A stretch of DNA of 64,000 nt from CAZSDU01 sp963662525. Its GTDB lineage: Bacteria > Bacteroidota > Bacteroidia > Bacteroidales > FEN-979. The DNA is taken from positions 3,100,001 to 3,164,000 of the forward strand of contig OY759717.1 in the NCBI GenBank assembly GCA_963662525.1, in the 5' to 3' direction. Shown in pieces: positions 37,123 to 44,814 of this stretch; the first letter of the stretch is position 1; each line of letters opens with the position of its first letter. The notes under the pieces were generated by a model. It did no database searches and had not been told where the DNA came from. It saw only the letters and a list, made by a program, of their open reading frames with translations. Both the position numbers and the translations under genes were made by a program.

Positions 37123-39508
37123 ACAGTTTTTCAATGATTCCCCGGTTGCCGTCAAGCCTGACCAGGTCGCCATCGTGAAGGAAGCGTTTGGCTCCCTTGG
37201 CCCCGACCACGGCAGGGATACCGTATTCACGGGCCACTACGGCGCCATGGGAGAGGGGACTGCCGATCTCCGTGATAAGTCCCGCGATAATGCTGAAATA
37301 GGGGGTCCAGCCGATGTCGGTGAAGGAGGCGACCATGATCTCTCCTTCAAGGAGTTGTTCTGCTTCGGCCAGGCTGTGGATAATGCGTGCTCTGCCTTCT
37401 ACAACGCCGCTGCTGACGGGTGTTCCTTTTAACTGTCCTTCGTGGATCTCAATTTCTGCCTCCCGCTCCAGGGGTTCGGGAATTCCGTAGCTGATTTCTT
37501 CAAAAATAAGTTTGTCGAGTTCAGGCAATATGACCCTGCGTTTGTTGGCTTTTATTCTCCAGGTATGCTGCCTGTCGCGGATCAGCTGACCGATTTCTTC
37601 ATGCGTCAGGAAAAATACCTGGTCGGTATCATCGAGCAGTCCGTCATTGACCAGTCTTTTTGCAAGCTGCTGATAGGCTTTCCTGACGGTACTGACCATT
37701 TTAATGGATAAGGCCTTTGAGATTTCGCGGTGTGCCACCGCTTTCCGTGCTGATGAAATCAGCGAACGCAGGATTACCCGTTTGAGCAAGGGGAGAGGCC
37801 GGAGTACCACACGGATTTCCTTTTTCAGATCATGCCGGAAATGCTTTACATCGCCCACCCTGACCTTTGTCTGGAGTGTCTGAATAAGCTGCTGTGGATT
37901 TTCCTCCCAGGTTTTCTCCCTGAGTTCCGATTCCCTGACACAACGGTGTCCATGCCGTTCAATAAAGGAGGCGAACTGTTTTACAATTTCACCGGGTCCT
38001 TCCTGCTGCAGCATTTTCAGGGCATCGGCAGGAGTAGCGGCAATAAACCGGTCCGCAAAAATTTTATCGCTGCGGATAAGCCTGGCAAAGCGTTCCAGCG
38101 ATTTTACGGCATCGGCGCTTTCGATTTCCGGGATATCCAGAAGCAGCATGGTAGCCAGGTGATGATCAGATGCAGCGGGAAATCTTTTATCACCAGTCAT
38201 GATACGCATGAAAGTCGAATACAGCGTACCGGATTGTGCGGAAGTCATGAGATGGTGCCCGAAGCCTATCCCAAGTTGAAACCGTGCATCTTCCAGACGT
38301 TGATGCACTTCCTCACAGGTTCCGCTGGTATTGATACGGAAACCGGATTCAAGTTCTTTCAGGTCCCTGAGGTGTTTCTTTGCCATGATGGTATTGCGCA
38401 TCTGGCGTAAAAAGTTCAGTATACGAAGTGGAAGAACAACTTCGGGTTCAGCTCCGATGCCGGGAAATATTTTTCCACAGATGGCGAACTGTACGTCTTC
38501 TGGCGTATTCATCCAGGTATGTTTGGGATAGTCCATCATATTACTCATGTTGATGAACAAACGGTTATAGAACATCTGGATGTACCTGGGAGAGGTCCGG
38601 TCCTTTATTTTGAATGCCCCGGCCTTGTCGGCCAGCATGGTCATCCCGTAGTCGATGGCTTCGGCGCTCACGGAGTAAGTAAGCGGAGTGGCCACACCCG
38701 GCATCATTTCTCCGATATTGCCCAGGGTCCAGATGTCGCTGCTTTGGCCTGTTGCGGCATCGAATTCATTGTAATGCACTTCTTCGAGGGTAGTGATGGG
38801 CCTGACCTGCAGCCAATGCAGGATGCCGTCATGGTCGATGGCCCATTCAAGGTCAACCGGTTTTCCAAGATGTACTTCTGCTTTTTTTGTACCCTCGAGA
38901 ATCTCCCTGAGCAGTTTTTCATTTAACAGATACCCGTTCTTACCTACTTCAGCAGGAATGTTTGACCCGCTGCGGAATAATTCGTAATGATGGGCATCTT
39001 TCATTCCGCTTACCAGTTCTTCACCCTGGCCTGCCACAGCGTTGACCAGGATCTTATCGCGGCGGTTATTGACCGGATTGGCTGAAAATACAACACCTGC
39101 CACCCTGGCGTCAACCATGTTCTGGAGGATAACAGAAATGCGCAGGTCGGCTTCAGCCACCAGCTTATCGGAATAGGACCTGACCCGAGTATTTTTGGAT
39201 GCTTCGATACACTTATGGATGGCTGTTTTGATCTCCCCGAATGTTTTCAGGTTAAGGAAAGTTTCGAACTGGCCTGCAAAGGATGCTGCATTACCATCCT
39301 CGCTGACGGCGGAAGATCGCACAGCCTTGAGTCCTTCACCCAGCGATTGAAGATGCTTCAAGAGCTGGGCATCATCCAACTGTTCCATCCTGGGATGAAT
39401 CAGTACAAAGGCATCCGGAACCTTCAGTCCGATTTTCCTGAGCATCTGCAAGCCTTTTGCTTTCCCTCCGACCGGCTCGTCTTTTATATCCTGGATAAAT
39501 TTGATCAA
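37100..39508 (-). CDS. PEP-utilising dikinase, rifampin-phosphotransferase/YvkC-like
   Basis: An 802-residue protein with the three-part dikinase layout: N-terminal ATP-grasp PPDK/PEPS domain (about 1-250, GGKAKGLQMLRK, AVRSSAVSEDGNAASFAGQ), a long helical middle region (about 290-680), and a C-terminal swivelling PEP-utiliser domain with phosphohistidine H754 in SPLSHGAVVAREYGIPAV. True PEP synthase and PPDK carry a further TIM-barrel PEP-binding domain, which is absent here. The order ATP-grasp, middle, His domain is that of rifampin phosphotransferase and YvkC, enzymes that transfer the beta-phosphate of ATP to a small molecule. It is 42 bases downstream of a lipocalin-like gene with which it should be cotranscribed. 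The substrate is unknown; rifampin resistance should not be assumed. Confidence 0.85.
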   Translation of the reverse strand: MIKFIQDIKDEPVGGKAKGLQMLRKIGLKVPDAFVLIHPRMEQLDDAQLLKHLQSLGEGLKAVRSSAVSEDGNAASFAGQFETFLNLKTFGEIKTAIHKCIEASKNTRVRSYSDKLVAEADLRISVILQNMVDARVAGVVFSANPVNNRRDKILVNAVAGQGEELVSGMKDAHHYELFRSGSNIPAEVGKNGYLLNEKLLREILEGTKKAEVHLGKPVDLEWAIDHDGILHWLQVRPITTLEEVHYNEFDAATGQSSDIWTLGNIGEMMPGVATPLTYSVSAEAIDYGMTMLADKAGAFKIKDRTSPRYIQMFYNRLFINMSNMMDYPKHTWMNTPEDVQFAICGKIFPGIGAEPEVVLPLRILNFLRQMRNTIMAKKHLRDLKELESGFRINTSGTCEEVHQRLEDARFQLGIGFGHHLMTSAQSGTLYSTFMRIMTGDKRFPAASDHHLATMLLLDIPEIESADAVKSLERFARLIRSDKIFADRFIAATPADALKMLQQEGPGEIVKQFASFIERHGHRCVRESELREKTWEENPQQLIQTLQTKVRVGDVKHFRHDLKKEIRVVLRPLPLLKRVILRSLISSARKAVAHREISKALSIKMVSTVRKAYQQLAKRLVNDGLLDDTDQVFFLTHEEIGQLIRDRQHTWRIKANKRRVILPELDKLIFEEISYGIPEPLEREAEIEIHEGQLKGTPVSSGVVEGRARIIHSLAEAEQLLEGEIMVASFTDIGWTPYFSIIAGLITEIGSPLSHGAVVAREYGIPAVVGAKGAKRFLHDGDLVRLDGNRGIIEKLSIPDISS

Positions 39509-39527
39509 TCTCTGAAACGCTTAACAA

Positions 39528-39558
39528 TCAATCCTCAAATCTCCAAATTCTCAAATCC
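39528..39558 (-). repeat. Degenerate 8-bp tandem repeat at a gene end
   Basis: On the minus strand the units ATTTGAGA, ATTTGGAG, ATTTGAGG, ATTGATT follow one another; the stop codon TGA of the lipocalin-like gene is inside the first unit. This fills most of the 42-base gap before the PEP-utilising enzyme gene. Confidence 0.5.
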
Positions 39559-40564
39559 CTGTATATTTATCAGCATGAAATCCGAATTCCACCATGCCCA
39601 GCCCGTCAACTCCATCGAATTTATAGGTTCCGATCCCTTCTTTCATCATATATTTTCCATCATGCAGGTAAGGGAATTCGCCATGACGCCAGAATTCCAG
39701 TTTATGGGTCTTACCACTGCGGGTATGGATTTCGACAAACCCATGGTCAGGAAGCAATTTCTCTTTGGAAACCGTTTCGAGATCCGTACATTCCACGATG
39801 GCGTCGGTTGATCCGTCGGGGGCTGTGATAAATCCGGCGGTGAGCCGACCCAGGAACTGCCATTTGATGGTGGTCACCGTCCAGTGGTAGCCGGTATCGG
39901 AGATTCCTGTGATCCAGTAATGCCGGTCCCAGGTGAGCCAGTTGCGCGATCCGAAGGAATGATCGCGGGATGCCCGCATATTGAGGTTAAAAGTCTGGTC
40001 GTCAAGCACGATAGATCCTTTAAAATTCCCGGTTTGTTCGTAATGGACCTGGTGGGTATCTTTCATGTTGTGAAAGAATTCCTTGCTCCATTTCTCAGCA
40101 GCAATGGCATCTGCGATCAGCCTTTGATCGGAACTCCTGGCGTAATCATAAATGGGATGCTCTCCGGTAAAAACCAGGTTCAGCTTGCAGAAATGAGATT
40201 TTCCTTCTTTGTCATGCACATTGCCATCATACATTACCCTCCAGATCTTCCCGATCTCGATGGGTTCATATTTTAAATTTCCCTGCTGGAATCCTTCTCC
40301 TTCTGTTCCGGGATCCAGGGTGAGTCCGAAATACCCTTGTCCTTTCAGGAAAAAATCAAACCAATATTCGTTCTTCCTTTTCGGACTGCGGAAAGCCATG
40401 CGGGTAATGAAAGCATTTCCTTCCTTGTCGCTGCCATAGAAATAGGAACTGTCGTTCGGGTAAGGCTGGGTCTGGTCCACATGTTTCTGTTCCAGGACAT
40501 CCACTGGTAGTTGCACGCTTTTAATGCGTTTGACCATCTGCCTGGCGATTAGTTTTTTGATCAT
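39551..40564 (-). CDS. Lipocalin-like (AttH/CrtC-type fold) protein paired with PEP-utilising enzyme
   Basis: A 337-residue protein with no signal peptide and mostly beta structure. The conserved block RASRDHSFGSRNWLTWDRHYW near residue 215 resembles the RDHSWG-type motif of AttH/CrtC-like and DUF7064/7065 proteins, a two-lobed lipocalin-like fold that often handles hydrophobic small molecules. FRSPKRKNEYWFDFFLKG and WRVMYDGNVHDKEG also fit that fold. It precedes the rifampin-phosphotransferase-like gene on the same strand. My recollection is that the two are also linked or fused in other genomes; this should be verified. A role in presenting a lipid-like substrate to the phosphotransferase is inferred. 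Confidence 0.65.
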   Translation of the reverse strand: MIKKLIARQMVKRIKSVQLPVDVLEQKHVDQTQPYPNDSSYFYGSDKEGNAFITRMAFRSPKRKNEYWFDFFLKGQGYFGLTLDPGTEGEGFQQGNLKYEPIEIGKIWRVMYDGNVHDKEGKSHFCKLNLVFTGEHPIYDYARSSDQRLIADAIAAEKWSKEFFHNMKDTHQVHYEQTGNFKGSIVLDDQTFNLNMRASRDHSFGSRNWLTWDRHYWITGISDTGYHWTVTTIKWQFLGRLTAGFITAPDGSTDAIVECTDLETVSKEKLLPDHGFVEIHTRSGKTHKLEFWRHGEFPYLHDGKYMMKEGIGTYKFDGVDGLGMVEFGFHADKYTGI

Positions 40565-40583
40565 AAGTTAGAATTTAGCGTTG

Positions 40584-40591
40584 CAAACTTA
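40584..40591 (-). promoter_or_regulatory. Bacteroidetes -7 box TAAGTTTG
   Basis: On the minus strand, 20 bases before the lipocalin-like gene's ATG, an exact TAnnTTTG match. The -33 element is not clear. Confidence 0.35.
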
Positions 40592-40613
40592 AGAAATCAT
40601 CCTGAAATAAGCG

Positions 40614-40621
40614 TACCTTTG
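40614..40621 (+). promoter_or_regulatory. Bacteroidetes -7 box TACCTTTG of typA
   Basis: Exact TAnnTTTG match giving a leader of roughly 32 bases before the typA ATG. It is back to back with the minus-strand box at 40584. Confidence 0.4.
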
Positions 40622-40658
40622 CAAATTCTTTTCATATATAAGTATTTAAATTATTTGC

Positions 40659-42458
40659 ATGCAAGAGATCAGGAATGTAGCCATTATTGCGCACGTTGAC
40701 CATGGAAAGACCACCCTGGTTGATCGTATTTTATATCAGGTCAAGCTGTTCAGGGAGAATCAGGAAGTCAGGGAACTGATTCTCGACTCCAATGACCTGG
40801 AGCGGGAGAGGGGAATTACCATCCTGTCAAAAAATGTATCGGTCAGGTATAAAGGAATTAAAATTAATATTATCGATACTCCGGGTCACTCTGATTTTGG
40901 AGGGGAAGTGGAACGTGTGCTGAACATGGCTGATGGTGTGCTTATTCTGGTTGATGCATTTGAAGGGCCTATGCCGCAAACCCGTTTTGTATTGCAGAAG
41001 GCGCTGGAACTGGGAAAGAAGCCCATTGTAGTGATCAATAAGGTAGATAAACCCAATTGTTCTCCCGATGAAGTTCATGAAGCCATGTTCGAACTGATGT
41101 TCAGCCTGGATGCGAGTGAAGATCAGTTAAATTTTCCGACCGTTTACGGTTCTTCCAAACAGGGCTGGATGTCAGATGACTGGCGTAAGCCAACCAAGGA
41201 TATCCATTACCTGCTGGACACCATTCTGGAACATATTCCGCCTCCGGTTCAGCTGCCAGGCACCTTACAATTGCAGATCAGCTCACTCGATTATTCTTCT
41301 TATGTAGGCCGTATCGCCGTTGGTCGTATCACCCGCGGGTCGATCAAGGCAGGAAACCAGGTTTCGCTGGTCAAGAATGATGGAACAATTCTGAAATCAA
41401 CCATTAAAGAATTATATCTTTTTGAAGGCCTTGGAAAAGAAAAAGTGAAACGGGAAGTGGAAGCCGGAGAAATATGTGCTGTGCTGGGACCTGAAAATTT
41501 TGATATCGGCGACACCATTGCCGATTTCGAAAATCCGGAAGGGATGTCACGCATCACCGTGGATGAACCCACCATGAGCATGGTTTTCACCATCAATAAT
41601 TCACCTTTTGCAGGCAGGGAGGGAACATTCGTGACTTCCAGGCACATCCGTGAAAGGCTTTTTCATGAGATTGAAAAAAACCTGGCGTTAAGGGTTGAAG
41701 AAACTGACAGTTCCGATAAATTCCTGGTTTTTGGCCGGGGAATCCTGCATCTCGCCATTCTGGTGGAAACCATGCGCAGGGAAGGATACGAATTCCAACT
41801 CGGGCAGCCTAAAGTGCTGATCAAAGAAATCGACGGACAAACTTGTGAACCGGTTGAATTGCTCAAGGTCCAGGTGCCTGAAGCGTTTTCGGGCAAGGTC
41901 ATAGAGATTGTCACGCGCAGAAGGGGGGATATAATTCATATTGAAAATAAAAGGGACCGGGTAATCCTGGAATTCGAAATTCCGGCCCGTGGTTTGATCG
42001 GCTTGAGGAATCCGGTTCTTACTGCCACTGAAGGCGAAGCCGTCATGGCTCATCGGTTCAAGGCCTATGAAGCCTGGAAGGGAGAGATGCAGAGCCGGAT
42101 CAACGGCTCCCTGATTGCCATGGAGACAGGAACGGCAATTACCTACAGTATTGATAAACTTCAGGATCGTGGAAAATTTTTCATTGAACCGGGAGAACCC
42201 ATATATGCCGGACAGGTGGTGGGGGAAAGTACCCGGGGAGATGATATCGTGATCAACCTGACGAGGACCAAGAAGCTATCCAATGTGCGGGCAAGCGGTT
42301 CTGATGACAAGGCGGTGATCGTTCCCGCCATTAAATTTTCACTGGAAGAAGCCATGGAATATATTCAGGGCGATGAATATGTGGAAGTGACCCCGAAATC
42401 CATCAGATTAAGGAAGATCATCCTGGATGAGATTGAAAGAAAACGAAGCAGGAAATAG
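40659..42458 (+). CDS. typA: Ribosome-associated translational GTPase TypA/BipA
   Basis: A 599-residue GTPase of full family length. GTP motifs: G1 AHVDHGKTT (residues 10-18), G2 in RERGITI, G3 DTPGHSDF, G4 NKVDKP. The elongation-factor domain II, the EF-G-like domain III and the TypA-specific C-terminal domain (about 480-599) follow. TypA binds the ribosome near the EF-G site and helps 50S assembly and growth under stress. It is a single-gene unit: divergent from the lipocalin-like gene and tail to tail with the receiver-kinase gene, 4 bases apart. Confidence 0.96.
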   Translation: MQEIRNVAIIAHVDHGKTTLVDRILYQVKLFRENQEVRELILDSNDLERERGITILSKNVSVRYKGIKINIIDTPGHSDFGGEVERVLNMADGVLILVDAFEGPMPQTRFVLQKALELGKKPIVVINKVDKPNCSPDEVHEAMFELMFSLDASEDQLNFPTVYGSSKQGWMSDDWRKPTKDIHYLLDTILEHIPPPVQLPGTLQLQISSLDYSSYVGRIAVGRITRGSIKAGNQVSLVKNDGTILKSTIKELYLFEGLGKEKVKREVEAGEICAVLGPENFDIGDTIADFENPEGMSRITVDEPTMSMVFTINNSPFAGREGTFVTSRHIRERLFHEIEKNLALRVEETDSSDKFLVFGRGILHLAILVETMRREGYEFQLGQPKVLIKEIDGQTCEPVELLKVQVPEAFSGKVIEIVTRRRGDIIHIENKRDRVILEFEIPARGLIGLRNPVLTATEGEAVMAHRFKAYEAWKGEMQSRINGSLIAMETGTAITYSIDKLQDRGKFFIEPGEPIYAGQVVGESTRGDDIVINLTRTKKLSNVRASGSDDKAVIVPAIKFSLEEAMEYIQGDEYVEVTPKSIRLRKIILDEIERKRSRK

Positions 42459-42462
42459 CTTT

Positions 42463-43728
42463 TTATCCCTGATCGGGAATTGTCCAATAGAAAGTGGCTC
42501 CGGATCCTTTTTCTCCTTCAGCCCAGATTCTCCCGCCATGCCGTTCAATAATTCTTTTCACTGTGGCTAATCCTACTCCTGTACCCTGAAATTCCTGGTT
42601 GGTATGTAGCCGCTGAAAAGGGGTAAATAACTTCTGAACATTGGCCATCTCAAACCCATCGCCATTATCTCTGACAAACAACACGGTTTCATTGTTTCGG
42701 ATTTCCTGTCCAACTGAAATGCAGGGATCTGGTTTCTTCCCTGTATATTTCCACGCATTGCTCAGCAGGTTTTCCAAAACAATTTCGATAAGTCCTGGAT
42801 CTGTTTTGACTCTCAAATCAGATTCAATTTCAACCTGAACCTTCCGCTCAGGTGAATTACGCTCAAATTTATTTATAATTGAATGGCAAATGGGGGCGAT
42901 ATCAATGGTCTGAATATCCAAATCAGCATGTGCTGACCTGGAGAAATTCAAGAGATCCTCTACCAGCCTGGCCATTGAATTCACAGATTTGTCAATAATC
43001 TTCAGGAAGTTTAAGGCGGGCTCATCCAGCACATTTGAATAATCATCTTCCAATACCTGGGCATAGCCCTTTATCAGGTGAAGCGGAGCACGGAGGTCAT
43101 GAGACACAGTATGAGCGAATGATTCAAGTTCATGGTTGGCAGAAATAAGATCTTCATTGGCAGCTTCCAATTGTGCCTGGGTTTGTATCAATTCATCATT
43201 TCGTTGGATTGCTGCTTCATAAACCGAGAGTAATAGGTCTAAAATCTGCTTCTTTTCTGAATTAATAGCATATTTATTTCCTTTAAACATGATTTCTATG
43301 ACCATTTCCGCCCCGCCTGACTGCCTGATATTCCGGTTGGCAAGGAGATATTGTATCCTGGACATCAGGTAGTTTTCTTCATAGGGTTTCGTAATGAAAT
43401 TGTCAGCTCCGGCCTGTAAGCCTTTGATGATATCCAGAGGATCACGGAGAGAAGTCAGCAGAATGATAGGGATTTCCCGTAAAGCTGCGCTAGCTTTAAC
43501 ATTTGTGCAAAACTCATAACCATCCATTTCAGGCATCACGATATCGCTGATGATAAGGATGGGTTTAACCTCTTCCAGCCGCTTATATGCATCGCTACCA
43601 TTGGAATATACTTCCACTTCGAAACCGTTTTCTTCCAGCAGAAACCTGAGTTTTTTTGCCTGAACACTGGAATCTTCCACAATCATTATTTTGTAGCTAT
43701 CCGTTTTATTATGAAAAAATTGGCTCAT
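42463..43728 (-). CDS. Receiver-histidine kinase (REC-linker-HisKA-HATPase), paralogue 1
   Basis: A 421-residue protein with an N-terminal receiver (about 13-130; MIVEDSSVQAKKL, phosphoacceptor Asp in LIISDIVMPEMDG), a conserved linker (about 145-190, EIMFKGNKYAINSEKKQ ILDLLLSVYE), HisKA (SHDLRAPLHLIKG, H about 216) and HATPase_c (NLLSNAWKYTG; VRDNGDGFE; GTGVGLATVKRI). It has no output domain and no membrane segment. It is the last gene of the chemosensory run, 11 bases after cheB, and could replace the WspR or CheY output by accepting phosphate from the CheA-like kinase. The paralogue at 52168 has the same length and linker. Confidence 0.88.
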   Translation of the reverse strand: MSQFFHNKTDSYKIMIVEDSSVQAKKLRFLLEENGFEVEVYSNGSDAYKRLEEVKPILIISDIVMPEMDGYEFCTNVKASAALREIPIILLTSLRDPLDIIKGLQAGADNFITKPYEENYLMSRIQYLLANRNIRQSGGAEMVIEIMFKGNKYAINSEKKQILDLLLSVYEAAIQRNDELIQTQAQLEAANEDLISANHELESFAHTVSHDLRAPLHLIKGYAQVLEDDYSNVLDEPALNFLKIIDKSVNSMARLVEDLLNFSRSAHADLDIQTIDIAPICHSIINKFERNSPERKVQVEIESDLRVKTDPGLIEIVLENLLSNAWKYTGKKPDPCISVGQEIRNNETVLFVRDNGDGFEMANVQKLFTPFQRLHTNQEFQGTGVGLATVKRIIERHGGRIWAEGEKGSGATFYWTIPDQG

Positions 43729-43739
43729 GTTGTCGTTTT

Positions 43740-44813
43740 TTATGCATGCATATAATTATCTTGCAGATATTCGATGATTTGTTCCGGTGAAAGGACCAGG
43801 TTTGCTCCACCAATCCGGATGGCTTCCCCTGGCATTCCATGGACCAGGGAACTACCGGCATCCTGGGCAATGGTAATACTCCCGGCATCTTTCAGCATTT
43901 TCATTTCAGCGGCACCATCTTTTCCCATCCCGGAAAGAAGAATCGCCAGCACCCTGTTGCCATAAACTCTCAAGACAGAGCGAAAAAGGTAAGAAACAGA
44001 GGGTCGGATGCCCCGTTCTGAGGTTTCTTGCTTTAGCATGATTTTCCCGTCAGGACCTAGTCCTATGTGAAAATCTCCGGGAGGAAGATAGATGTTTCCT
44101 GCCTGAGGTTTGGTGCCATTGGTGGCAAGAATGACTCTTTTACCGCTGACTTCCTTAAGCCAAACTGCAAAACCTTCAGCAAAACCCGAGTCAATATGTT
44201 GGACAATAATTACAGGCATTGGAAAATCATTGGGCAATCCTTTTATAATTACCTGGAGAGCCTGTGGACCTCCTGCTGATGCACCTATAACCATGATCTG
44301 TTTCCCGGTAAGTTCCGGAAATTTTGAAGTTTCTGGCAATCGGGTCAGTATGGGAGAAATCTCTGCAGTCTTTAACACAGGGCGGGAATATCTTCTGATT
44401 ACTTTAATTTCAGCCATCAGTTTAATCGTCTGAATAAACTTCCGGGAAGATTCCTGAAAGTCAGGTGATTCAGGCCCCGGTGGACGGGATAAGATTGTGA
44501 CAGCTCCTGCTTCAACTGCTTTGAATGCCGTTGCAACTTCGGAAGTATTGTAAAATCCACTGACAATAACAACCGGAACAGGATAAAGCTGCATAATTTG
44601 CCTGGTGGTTTCAAACCCATCCATACCGGGCATATGAATGTCCATGGTAACTACATCAGGCCTGTCCCTTTTGACTATCTTTAGGGCTTCTTCTCCATTG
44701 TTTGCAGTACCAATGATTGTAATCTGGGGATCTTTCCTGAGAATTGTTGAAAGCAGACTCCGGATCAGGGAGGAGTCATCAACGACAAGAACATGAATTT
44801 TTTTAAGTTCCAT
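43740..44813 (-). CDS. cheB: Chemoreceptor methylesterase CheB (WspF-like)
   Basis: A 357-residue protein: N-terminal receiver (about 6-125; VLVVDDSSLIRSLL, Asp in VVTMDIHMPGMDG) and C-terminal methylesterase/deamidase (about 170-357) with the Ser-His-Asp triad in GASAGGPQ, QHIDSGF and GMGKDGA. It demethylates receptor glutamates to reset the array. The ATG at 44813 is chosen because it gives MELKKIHVLVVDD, 1 base after the cheA stop; the upstream in-frame start at 44858 would overlap cheA. It follows cheA as wspF follows wspE. Confidence 0.94.
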   Translation of the reverse strand: MELKKIHVLVVDDSSLIRSLLSTILRKDPQITIIGTANNGEEALKIVKRDRPDVVTMDIHMPGMDGFETTRQIMQLYPVPVVIVSGFYNTSEVATAFKAVEAGAVTILSRPPGPESPDFQESSRKFIQTIKLMAEIKVIRRYSRPVLKTAEISPILTRLPETSKFPELTGKQIMVIGASAGGPQALQVIIKGLPNDFPMPVIIVQHIDSGFAEGFAVWLKEVSGKRVILATNGTKPQAGNIYLPPGDFHIGLGPDGKIMLKQETSERGIRPSVSYLFRSVLRVYGNRVLAILLSGMGKDGAAEMKMLKDAGSITIAQDAGSSLVHGMPGEAIRIGGANLVLSPEQIIEYLQDNYMHA

Positions 44814-44814
44814 T

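Noticed and set aside
37832..38410. 192-codon plus-strand open frame and several neighbours (37088-39811)
   Set aside because: All are antisense to the PEP-utilising enzyme and the lipocalin-like gene, both supported by motifs and length.
37100..39508. Calling the dikinase a PEP synthase (ppsA)
   Set aside because: The C-terminal PEP/pyruvate-binding barrel after the phosphohistidine domain is missing and the His domain is at the end of the chain.
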